Position numbers and translations under genes: made by a program. A stretch of DNA of 10,637 bases, from contig JAPKAW010000052.1 of assembly GCA_028825055.1 (NCBI GenBank), forward strand, positions 1 through 10,637. The letters run 5' to 3'. The stretch is from Flavobacteriales bacterium (GTDB lineage: Bacteria; Bacteroidota; Bacteroidia; Flavobacteriales_D; Sanyastnellaceae). The notes below the pieces were generated by a model. It saw nothing but the letters and a program-made list of their open reading frames with translations. It was not told the origin of the DNA and searched no databases. Shown here in pieces: positions 1 through 6,099 of the stretch (positions within the stretch are counted from its first letter, which is position 1; each line of letters opens with the position of its first letter).

Positions 1-50
1 TTTTTGAGTTCTTCAGAACTCAATAGCCGTATGTCAGTTCGATCTGTCAT
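1..50 (-). CDS. rlmN: Partial gene, N-terminus only; probably 23S rRNA (adenine-C2)-methyltransferase RlmN
   Basis: Reading the minus strand from an ATG at 50 gives 16 open codons, MTDRTDIRLLSSEELK, before the window ends. The pattern DIR-x-L-S-x-EEL near the extreme N-terminus is what I recall at the start of RlmN, the radical-SAM enzyme that methylates A2503 of 23S rRNA and A37 of some tRNAs. None of the diagnostic parts (CxxxCxxC cluster, catalytic cysteines) are in view, so the assignment rests on this short tag only. The gene lies 33 bases after the stop of the LytTR regulator, on the same strand, and a TAnnTTTG-like box sits just before the ATG. A 9-bp perfect inverted repeat at 4-23 falls inside these codons (L-S-S-E-E-L) and is better explained as coding. 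The reading frame start is fairly likely; the name is tentative. Confidence 0.45.
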   Translation of the reverse strand, partial: MTDRTDIRLLSSEELK

Positions 51-56
51 GAGCGG

Positions 57-64
57 CAAAGATA
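57..64 (-). promoter_or_regulatory. Possible Bacteroidetes -7 box before the partial rlmN-like gene
   Basis: On the minus strand this reads TATCTTTG, an exact match to the Bacteroidetes -7 consensus TAnnTTTG, ending 6 bases before the ATG at 50. No TTG (-33 element) is seen at the usual 17-21 base spacing upstream, and a transcript from here would have almost no leader. The match could be chance. Confidence 0.22.
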
Positions 65-83
65 CGGGGAGAACCGAGGGGAG

Positions 84-914
84 CTATTGCGACGTTAACA
101 ATTGCTGTTGCTGTTCTGCAGCAAGGGGTAATTCAGACGCATCCTGCGTGCCCGTCATCAACCCAACCAATCGCTTGCGAACCTGTTCGCGCTTCCTCAC
201 CGCCACGGGGATTTCCTTCCCATCTGGAAGCAACAGCGTGCCATTTCGGTGGCTAAATGATTGCACCGCATCAAGTCGAACCAAGAAGGAGTTGTGAACT
301 CTACAAAACAGCGTGTCTTGAAGCATTTCTTCAATGCGTTTCAGGTTTTTTGATACGGTAATGCGTTTGCCCGTGGTCAGATATAGCGTCGAATAACTAC
401 CAGATGCCTCGACATAAACAATATCTGCATGCCGCACGAAATGGCGTTGACCCGAAGTAATCAACTCCACTCGACGACCTCCTGGCGGCGTTTGTGACTG
501 ATTTGATTCAGGCTGAACCCGAAGCGCATACGTAATGCGCTTCGCACATGCGATCAAGTCCATAGCGTCCACTGGTTTCAGCAAATAGTCGAACGCTTTT
601 TTTCGAAGGGCTTCGACGGCATATTCATGGTAGGTGGTGCAAAAAACAACATGAAAGGTTCGTTCTTCAAAGCGATCCAACAGCTCGAGTCCCGTTTCAT
701 GGGGCATGCGGACATCCATGAATACCACCTCCGGAGCGAGCTCTTTAATCAGTTGAAACGCTTCGGCTGCTGAGCTGGCTGTTTGAACAACTTGAAAGTG
801 CGGACAATGCCTCTCAATTTGACGACACAGCGCCTGACGCGCGGGCATTTCATCGTCTACAACAAGACACCGAATGGGTTGATTTAGAGCAGTCATTGAT
901 TTATTTCTTGTCAT
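84..914 (-). CDS. LytTR-family response regulator (REC + LytTR DNA-binding domain)
   Basis: This is a two-component response regulator of the AlgR/AgrA/LytR type, a cytoplasmic transcription factor switched by phosphorylation. The receiver domain spans about residues 14-130: acidic pair D20/D21 in LVVDDE, phosphoacceptor D67 in FMDVRMP, the Thr switch T93/T94 and invariant K113 in LLKPV. A short Q/P-rich linker (about 135-146) leads to a LytTR domain at about 148-250, with the hallmark RVHNSFLV segment and a final basic stretch. The tail ends in four glutamines and LLTSQ. Length, 276 aa, is slightly above the usual 230-260. I used the ATG at 914; a TTG lies just before it, and an ATG at 896 with an A-rich leader is an equally good start. 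No histidine kinase is in the window, so partner and targets are unknown. It lies about 87 bases after the serine hydrolase, on the same strand. Confidence 0.93.
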   Translation of the reverse strand: MTRNKSMTALNQPIRCLVVDDEMPARQALCRQIERHCPHFQVVQTASSAAEAFQLIKELAPEVVFMDVRMPHETGLELLDRFEERTFHVVFCTTYHEYAVEALRKKAFDYLLKPVDAMDLIACAKRITYALRVQPESNQSQTPPGGRRVELITSGQRHFVRHADIVYVEASGSYSTLYLTTGKRITVSKNLKRIEEMLQDTLFCRVHNSFLVRLDAVQSFSHRNGTLLLPDGKEIPVAVRKREQVRKRLVGLMTGTQDASELPLAAEQQQQLLTSQ

Positions 915-1001
915 CAAAACAATGGACTAAGCGTCCTCGTTGATGACTTGAATTTGTAACTGGCCTCAATGACTTCATGACTGAACTAAGAGGAAGCGTT
1001 T

Positions 1002-2201
1002 CTATCCATTGATACTGCGAAGTCCCATCTCCAAGACTCGGTAGATATCCGCCGGTAATTCGTCCTTCTTCAATTCTTGTTTGCTGTAACCAGTCCGCAC
1101 AACGACCAAGTCCAATTCAGGAACAGAAATAATCATCTGTCCTCGCAGGCCCTCCATGCAACTAAACGCCTCACCATTGGATGTCTCGCCCAACCAAATT
1201 TGGTACCCGTAATGTTCCGCGTCACACGCCTTCGTCGTTTGCGCAATCGGTGTCGTGACCGCTTCTATAAATTCTTCGCTCAACAATTGACGGTCGCCCC
1301 ATTTTCCGCCGGAATTGAGCAGTTTTCCGAATCGAGCGTAGTCTCGAGTCGTTGCATAAAACTGTGCGAAACAGCGTTCTATACCACCCTCCTCAAGTGG
1401 CGCGTCCAAACCCCAAAATGCATCGTTCTCTGCTCCCATTGGCCGCCACAGTTCCCTCTCAACCCAATCACTCAATGAACCTTTTCCCAATGAAGCAATA
1501 ATTTCTTCCAAGAGCATGGTATTGCCCCCTTCATACTTCCAACGGCTGCCCGGTTGATCTGTCACCGTAAAGGGCGCTACCAAAGACCGGATGTCTTCAC
1601 GGTAATACGCTTTCGCCATAAACCCCAATGGGCTCGAATAACTCTCTCCAAATGGAATGTGAGAGCGCATTTGCAGCAGTTCCTTGATCGTCAAGCCACG
1701 GCCCGCTTCGCCGATAAATCGGGGCAAGTATTTCGCAACGGAGTCATTGATGTCAAGTAATCCACGGTCAGACGCCAAACCAATCGCGAGTGCAACGATG
1801 GATTTACAAGCCGAAAATGAATTTGTCACCGTCTGCCTATCGTGCCCTTGCCAATACGTTTCATGCCGAATGGTGTCGTTTTGAATGACCAAAAAGCTCG
1901 CTGACAAATAATCCTCATTCCAAACCTCGTCCTCAACAGTGAAAGGATTGACTGCATTTAGTTTTTCTACCCATGGCTGCGCCACATCCGCTGATTGAAG
2001 AACTCGAATGTCCCGAAACTCGAGGTCGTCAATGTTTGAGTTCTTCCACCCTCGAAAATACGTCTCCTGAATACCACCCCAGACATACCCATGTCCCGTG
2101 ATGAAGGAAAGGATGACGATGCCGACGATGACCGCAACGAGGGATTTTAAAAGGCGCATGGCAGTTTTTTTGCGAATTTCAACTAAAGCAGGTAAAATCA
2201 T
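1002..2201 (-). CDS. Membrane-anchored serine hydrolase, beta-lactamase (class C / 6-aminohexanoate-dimer hydrolase-like) family
   Basis: This is a penicillin-binding-protein-fold serine hydrolase, probably acting in the periplasm; the substrate (amide, ester or peptide) cannot be read from sequence. Numbered from the ATG at 2201, a hydrophobic anchor covers about 17-33 after basic residues. The catalytic SxxK tetrad is SACK (S130, K133). The second motif centres on Y223 in WKYEGGNTML, so the Asn of a classical YxN is a Gly here, as in NylB-like relatives. The third motif is GLRGQ (351-355) in place of KTG, also typical of that branch. Total 399 aa is normal. The ATG at 2201 overlaps the lipB stop by 4 bases (ATGA), suggesting coupled translation; an internal ATG at 2159 (MRLLKSLV) would give a more conventional signal anchor. 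It is last in the tightly packed receptor-pgi-lipB run. True beta-lactamase activity is not implied. Confidence 0.88.
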   Translation of the reverse strand: MILPALVEIRKKTAMRLLKSLVAVIVGIVILSFITGHGYVWGGIQETYFRGWKNSNIDDLEFRDIRVLQSADVAQPWVEKLNAVNPFTVEDEVWNEDYLSASFLVIQNDTIRHETYWQGHDRQTVTNSFSACKSIVALAIGLASDRGLLDINDSVAKYLPRFIGEAGRGLTIKELLQMRSHIPFGESYSSPLGFMAKAYYREDIRSLVAPFTVTDQPGSRWKYEGGNTMLLEEIIASLGKGSLSDWVERELWRPMGAENDAFWGLDAPLEEGGIERCFAQFYATTRDYARFGKLLNSGGKWGDRQLLSEEFIEAVTTPIAQTTKACDAEHYGYQIWLGETSNGEAFSCMEGLRGQMIISVPELDLVVVRTGYSKQELKKDELPADIYRVLEMGLRSING

Positions 2202-2935
2202 GGCTCATCGGATACATTCCATGCAAACAATTCCGTCAAATGCTTAAAAACTTGGGCTGACACCTCATCGTAATCCATGGTCCGGCCACATTCTTTTGAC
2301 AACGATGTAACGCCGCGATCTCCAATTCCACAAGGGACTATGAGATCAAAAAAATGCAGATCTGTGTTGATATTGAAAGCAAACCCGTGCATGGTGACCC
2401 AGCGGGAACACTTGACACCGAGCGCCGCAATTTTACGGGCTTCCAGGCCTGCATCTGGGTTCACCCAAACGCCAGTAAGCCCTTCGATTCGACCGGTTTC
2501 CAAACCATAATCAGCGCAAGTCCGAATGATGGCCTCTTCCAACATCCGCATATACTTACCGATGTCGGTATAAAATTGTTCCAAATCCAAAATCGGGTAT
2601 CCCACGAGCTGACCCGGTCCGTGATACGTTATGTCACCGCCTCGGTTTGTGGGAAAATACTCGACCCCTAGTTCCTTGAGGCGCTCCTCAGAGGCTACTA
2701 CGTGAGAGGCGCTTCCTGCTTTCCCCAGCGTCAATACATGAGCATGTTCCACAAAAACCAGATGGCTATCCGGGAGACTCAACTCAGGGTCTTCCGAGAT
2801 TTCTTGCCCCCCCAATCCGGCGTTCCGGCGGTGTTTTTTTCGTTCAATCACTCCCTTCATCAGCCGTTCTTGCAACTCCAAGGCTGGGGTGTAGGCCAAA
2901 TAACCCAACGCATGGAAACGTACCTTGGGAGTCAT
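2198..2935 (-). CDS. lipB: Octanoyl-[acyl-carrier-protein]:protein N-octanoyltransferase LipB
   Basis: LipB moves octanoate from octanoyl-ACP to lipoyl domains of pyruvate and 2-oxoglutarate dehydrogenases and GcvH; LipA then inserts sulfur. It is cytoplasmic. In the 245-aa form starting at the ATG at 2935, the family signature RGGDITYHGPGQLVGYP lies at 98-114, the catalytic lysine is K168 in RKIAALGVK, and the catalytic cysteine is C202 in PCGIGDRGVTS, after the HGFAFNI segment (183-189). It is some 30 residues longer than E. coli LipB, mostly from a charged insert at about 30-55 that I recall as common in Bacteroidetes LipB. The frame is open further upstream to 2971, but that would overlap the isomerase gene by 26 bases and precede the usual N-terminus, so 2935, 10 bases after the isomerase stop, is preferred. 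Its stop overlaps the next gene's ATG. Confidence 0.96.
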   Translation of the reverse strand: MTPKVRFHALGYLAYTPALELQERLMKGVIERKKHRRNAGLGGQEISEDPELSLPDSHLVFVEHAHVLTLGKAGSASHVVASEERLKELGVEYFPTNRGGDITYHGPGQLVGYPILDLEQFYTDIGKYMRMLEEAIIRTCADYGLETGRIEGLTGVWVNPDAGLEARKIAALGVKCSRWVTMHGFAFNINTDLHFFDLIVPCGIGDRGVTSLSKECGRTMDYDEVSAQVFKHLTELFAWNVSDEP

Positions 2936-2945
2936 GCTGATATGG

Positions 2946-3944
2946 TCAATATGGAATTTTGGACAAAGCATCCTTCAAGTGATCAATGTTCTCGATCTCC
3001 ACGGGGTCAACTCCTGAGCTTTCAGCCAACAGCAAGCTGGTCCAATCACCGACATGAAGGAGGTCGAAAAAGCGCAAAAGTGCATTGTCTCCATCGCCCT
3101 CAATCACCACCACATCGGCTCCTTGCTCCTGGAAAATTTCCATGCATACATCCATTCGGGCCCGTGTTCTTGGGTGGTCCTCAGGGGTTTGAAAAACCAG
3201 TGCCATGATCTGTTCATCTCCACTTTCCCAACCAACCAACTCATTGTGATTCATCTCCGGGAAAACGTGGTGTGAGCACAACAACTTGCTGTTTTCATTC
3301 AATTGTTGTCTCCACCGAATAATGAGGCCCTCTTGCGAGGCATCACCGTAAAGCAAGATTTTTCGGCCATCCAACAATTCAGACAACGACTCGCCCCGAC
3401 TGATGGCATTCTCTTGGCCTGCAGCCAAGTGATCTCCGACACGGCCAAAGGCTGCGCGCTGCTTGTCAGAAGCCAGACCCGCAGCATGCAGAACGTGGAA
3501 GACGCTCGTAAACGCATATCCAAATTGGGACCGTGGAGGCTGACCTCCTGGGAAACGAACAGATGGCCATCCGTGTTGATCCGCCAAATCCCCTAATTGA
3601 CCTCCAGAAGTAATCGCAACAATCCGGGCGCCTCGATCCTGGGCCAACTTCAATGCGATCAACGTCTCCTCCGTGTTGCCAGAATAACTGCAGGCTACCA
3701 CCAACGTGTCAGAGCCCACCCAACCCGGAATCGAATAGTCTGAATTGGCCTGGATTGGAACAGGGCTTGTTGCCGCGAGCATACGCGAAGCAATGACACC
3801 GCTAATCCCGCTGCCTCCCATTCCCAATAGCAATGCTCCTTTGGGGATAAACCCTTCCAAATCAATGGGTGAATTCTCCACCACATTCCAAGCGTTCCGC
3901 ATCTGATTAGGGAACTCCGTGATCAACTGCCTCATTAATTCCAT
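2946..3944 (-). CDS. Bifunctional phosphoglucose/phosphomannose isomerase
   Basis: This cytoplasmic SIS-domain enzyme interconverts glucose-6-phosphate or mannose-6-phosphate with fructose-6-phosphate, linking glycolysis and nucleotide-sugar synthesis. The 332-aa length is typical of the compact PGI/PMI family (TIGR02128 type), much shorter than classical PGI. Visible motifs: GMGGSGISG (41-49) and SYSGNTEET (86-94) in the first SIS domain for phosphosugar binding; PPRSQFGYAF (136-145); QLNEN with the likely catalytic glutamate E217; PEMNHNELVGWE (229-240) with the likely catalytic H233; and a C-terminal IDHLK with K324, probably the conserved active-site lysine. It begins 6 bases after the receptor gene stop, with AGGG just before the ATG, and ends 10 bases before lipB. 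The family call is strong. Dual specificity is inherited from the family name and cannot be verified here; no classical pgi lies nearby. Confidence 0.93.
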   Translation of the reverse strand: MELMRQLITEFPNQMRNAWNVVENSPIDLEGFIPKGALLLGMGGSGISGVIASRMLAATSPVPIQANSDYSIPGWVGSDTLVVACSYSGNTEETLIALKLAQDRGARIVAITSGGQLGDLADQHGWPSVRFPGGQPPRSQFGYAFTSVFHVLHAAGLASDKQRAAFGRVGDHLAAGQENAISRGESLSELLDGRKILLYGDASQEGLIIRWRQQLNENSKLLCSHHVFPEMNHNELVGWESGDEQIMALVFQTPEDHPRTRARMDVCMEIFQEQGADVVVIEGDGDNALLRFFDLLHVGDWTSLLLAESSGVDPVEIENIDHLKDALSKIPY

Positions 3945-3950
3945 AACCCT

Positions 3951-6008
3951 CTAATCTTCTGATTTCAAATCAAAAATAAGGCTGAATCGATAATGTCTTC
4001 CCGGTTGCACGACTTGACCGATATCTAAGTATTGTTCGTCTAACGCATTGTTCATTCGAATGGCGGTACGAATTTGGTTTTGCTCGCCCCATGCGCGTTC
4101 CAGAGACAGGCTCAAAAGATGAAACGTTGCATTTCCAGAAACACGCTCAAATGGCTGATTTCGCTGTTGCATGCTATACCGAACGCCTGCATTCACATCC
4201 AGCGGAAGCGACCAGTCTGTCACCAGGTCTAGCTTTGTATTAAGGAAATCCAACACATAGCTCGATGTAAAATCTTGCGCAATTCGATCCGCCTCCACCC
4301 AAGCATAGGAAATCCGCGCGCTCCGCAAAAGTGAAGCGTCCCATCGGTAGGTCGCGGCAACATCACCTCCATAAAAGTCTACGGAAGACAAGTTCGCCGC
4401 TTGGTAAACATCCACAGCGGGCACCGATTGGTCGTACTTGATCCAATCAATGAGGTTTCTTCCTCTGCGAATGAATCCTGTAGCCTCCAAAACAAAACGC
4501 CCTTGTTGAGGAGCCCAACGTCCGCCAGCCTCTGCTTGGTCTGCCCACTCCGAAAGCAAATCTTCACTTCCTTGTGCCCCCCCAACATTGTAGTACAAGT
4601 CCGTAAACGATGGGTGACGCACCGAACGGCCGGCCGATGCAAAAATCACCACCCCTTGATCCACGCCCAATCGATACCGTATATCGGCCGAAGGCAGATA
4701 GTTCATTCCGAACCGGCTATTTACATTGACTCCTGATGTCACTGAAGCCACCAATCGACCCGATTCTGAATGGCCCCGCCACGACACCAATGCATCAACA
4801 TTGGTTCGTTGATCTGCCCGCGGATACATCTCCGGAGCGCCCTCTACGGCCGATCCCAATCGGTTACTGTGGATGATTTCCTCACGCACATCCGCTGAGA
4901 AAGTCCACGCCGATTGATCAAGAAACCACTGAAACTTTCCATTGACCGCTGCCGTCAATGACCGATGCTGGTTGGCTCCTGTATACCATGATGTTCCTGG
5001 CGCATAGAGCCCGGCCGTATCCGCTTCAGCCATAGAACCCAAAGGGTTTCGAACATAAAACCCATCCTCCGTTGATTGATACCACCCCGTTCCCTCACGG
5101 TACAATTCAAAGCGATCACGATGATAGCGCCCATGCGCTGCGACAGAAGCGCGCCAGTTCAGGCCTGTCTTCTCCCAATTCAATTGAGCAATCGCCGCTT
5201 GGGTCGTTTCATATTGATCAGGATAGGTTGAGGTATAAAAATTCTGAGCTCCAAATGCCTTGTCTTCCAATGCCAGCATCAACTTCCACTGCTCCGCTCC
5301 CTTTTTCCAATCAGACACCCACATGGCCCGCGTAATCTGAGCATCAGAATTGTTAACATGACCATCCGTCTCTGCTCGAGACAAACTAAACCGCTGGATA
5401 GAGTTGCTTGCTTTCATATCAGCATGAAGGCGAAAGCGCTTCCAACCAAAACTTCCTATTTCAACTGCGGCAGTTCCTCCATTGGAGACATCACCCGTTG
5501 GGGTCTGCAAGTGAACCGAACCGGCAAAAGCACCAGCTCCTGCCATCGCACCCGATCCACTGCGCACGATTTCGACATGACCCAAATCTTCTGGGTCTAT
5601 CGGAACATTCATCAAGTGATGTCCTGTGTGCGGAGCGCTCCAGCGAACACCATTGACCAACAATGCCGTTTGCTCAAAGGAGCCCCCGCGAATGCTAATG
5701 TCACTTTGGATACCCCAAGGACCTCGACTACGGATGTCCACACCGGGAGCAAACTCCAAGGCTTCGGTCAGCGAAACAGCCGTTTTCAATTCGCTCAAGT
5801 CAAGTACAGTGGTTGCTTTCGGCGCATCGGTTTTTAAAATGGATCCGAATGAGGTTCCTACAGAGACTGGGGCCTCCGCAAGAAGAACCAACGGTATGAC
5901 TTGGCCTTTTACATCCAACGAGTCTTGAATTGAAGCGCTCAACTCCCCAAAAGTCGACGCCACAAGCAGTGAAGTACACAGTAAAAAATTCAAATTGAAG
6001 GCTCCCAT
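3951..6008 (-). CDS. TonB-dependent outer-membrane receptor (BtuB/FecA-like), substrate unknown
   Basis: This is a 685-aa outer-membrane transporter that would import a scarce nutrient using TonB-ExbBD energy. An N-terminal hydrophobic segment (about 6-26) serves as a signal peptide. The plug domain spans about 65-170 and includes EFAPGVDIRSRG (85-96), ISIRGGSFEQTALLVNGV (104-121), HTGHHLMN (127-134) and HVEIVRSGSGAMAGAGAFAG (144-163). The rest is beta-barrel, rich in alternating aromatic strands, ending with PGRHYRFSLIFDL near the C-terminus and four trailing residues. There is no N-terminal carboxypeptidase-like domain and no SusD partner nearby, so it is not a SusC-type glycan importer; cobalamin, siderophore or metal uptake are possible. 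It is first in an operon with the isomerase, LipB and a serine hydrolase, divergent from lysS. The signal-peptide n-region lacks a basic residue from this ATG. No cobalamin riboswitch fits in the short upstream gap. Confidence 0.92.
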   Translation of the reverse strand: MGAFNLNFLLCTSLLVASTFGELSASIQDSLDVKGQVIPLVLLAEAPVSVGTSFGSILKTDAPKATTVLDLSELKTAVSLTEALEFAPGVDIRSRGPWGIQSDISIRGGSFEQTALLVNGVRWSAPHTGHHLMNVPIDPEDLGHVEIVRSGSGAMAGAGAFAGSVHLQTPTGDVSNGGTAAVEIGSFGWKRFRLHADMKASNSIQRFSLSRAETDGHVNNSDAQITRAMWVSDWKKGAEQWKLMLALEDKAFGAQNFYTSTYPDQYETTQAAIAQLNWEKTGLNWRASVAAHGRYHRDRFELYREGTGWYQSTEDGFYVRNPLGSMAEADTAGLYAPGTSWYTGANQHRSLTAAVNGKFQWFLDQSAWTFSADVREEIIHSNRLGSAVEGAPEMYPRADQRTNVDALVSWRGHSESGRLVASVTSGVNVNSRFGMNYLPSADIRYRLGVDQGVVIFASAGRSVRHPSFTDLYYNVGGAQGSEDLLSEWADQAEAGGRWAPQQGRFVLEATGFIRRGRNLIDWIKYDQSVPAVDVYQAANLSSVDFYGGDVAATYRWDASLLRSARISYAWVEADRIAQDFTSSYVLDFLNTKLDLVTDWSLPLDVNAGVRYSMQQRNQPFERVSGNATFHLLSLSLERAWGEQNQIRTAIRMNNALDEQYLDIGQVVQPGRHYRFSLIFDLKSED

Positions 6009-6035
6009 AGATTTCTTTGATTGTGATTGCAGTTA

Positions 6036-6062
6036 CAAACCTACAAAGGTCCACGAGACCAA
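6036..6062 (-). promoter_or_regulatory. Predicted Bacteroidetes-type promoter for the receptor operon
   Basis: On the minus strand TTG (6062-6060) is followed after 16 bases by TAGGTTTG (6043-6036), an exact match to the -7 consensus TAnnTTTG with a plausible -33 element. The spacing is 1-3 bases shorter than most described examples. Transcription would start near 6030 and leave a leader of about 20 bases before the ATG at 6008. It lies in the 91-base divergent gap. No equally good box is seen for lysS; TACCTTTA at 6088-6095 is only a near match and lacks a TTG upstream. Confidence 0.45.
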
Positions 6063-6099
6063 CCACCGCTCAGTGCGTCCGTCGATGTACCTTTACACC

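Noticed and set aside
4..23. Perfect 9-bp inverted repeat with a 2-base centre and a T run at the window edge, resembling a terminator
   Set aside because: The T run is on the wrong side for a plus-strand terminator and becomes an A run on the minus strand. The repeat encodes L-S-S-E-E-L of the probable rlmN start, so coding is the simpler explanation.
4..297. Plus-strand open frame of about 97 codons with a cysteine run
   Set aside because: It lies antisense over the well-supported LytTR regulator; the cysteine run is the complement of that gene's glutamine codons.
2936..2971. Twelve-residue N-terminal extension of LipB
   Set aside because: It would overlap the isomerase gene by 26 bases and adds residues ahead of the normal LipB beginning; the ATG at 2935 fits family and operon spacing.
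5358..5837. Plus-strand open frame of 159 codons inside the receptor gene
   Set aside because: It is a shadow of the plug-domain coding sequence on the other strand and has no recognisable protein character.
5995..6099. N-terminal extension of LysRS by 35 codons
   Set aside because: It would begin inside the divergent receptor gene at a TTG, and its residues do not resemble LysRS; the family N-terminus matches the ATG at 6100.
6009..6099. Cobalamin or other riboswitch in front of the TonB-dependent receptor
   Set aside because: The predicted leader is about 20 bases and the whole gap is 91 bases, too short for a cobalamin riboswitch, and no recognisable conserved core is seen.
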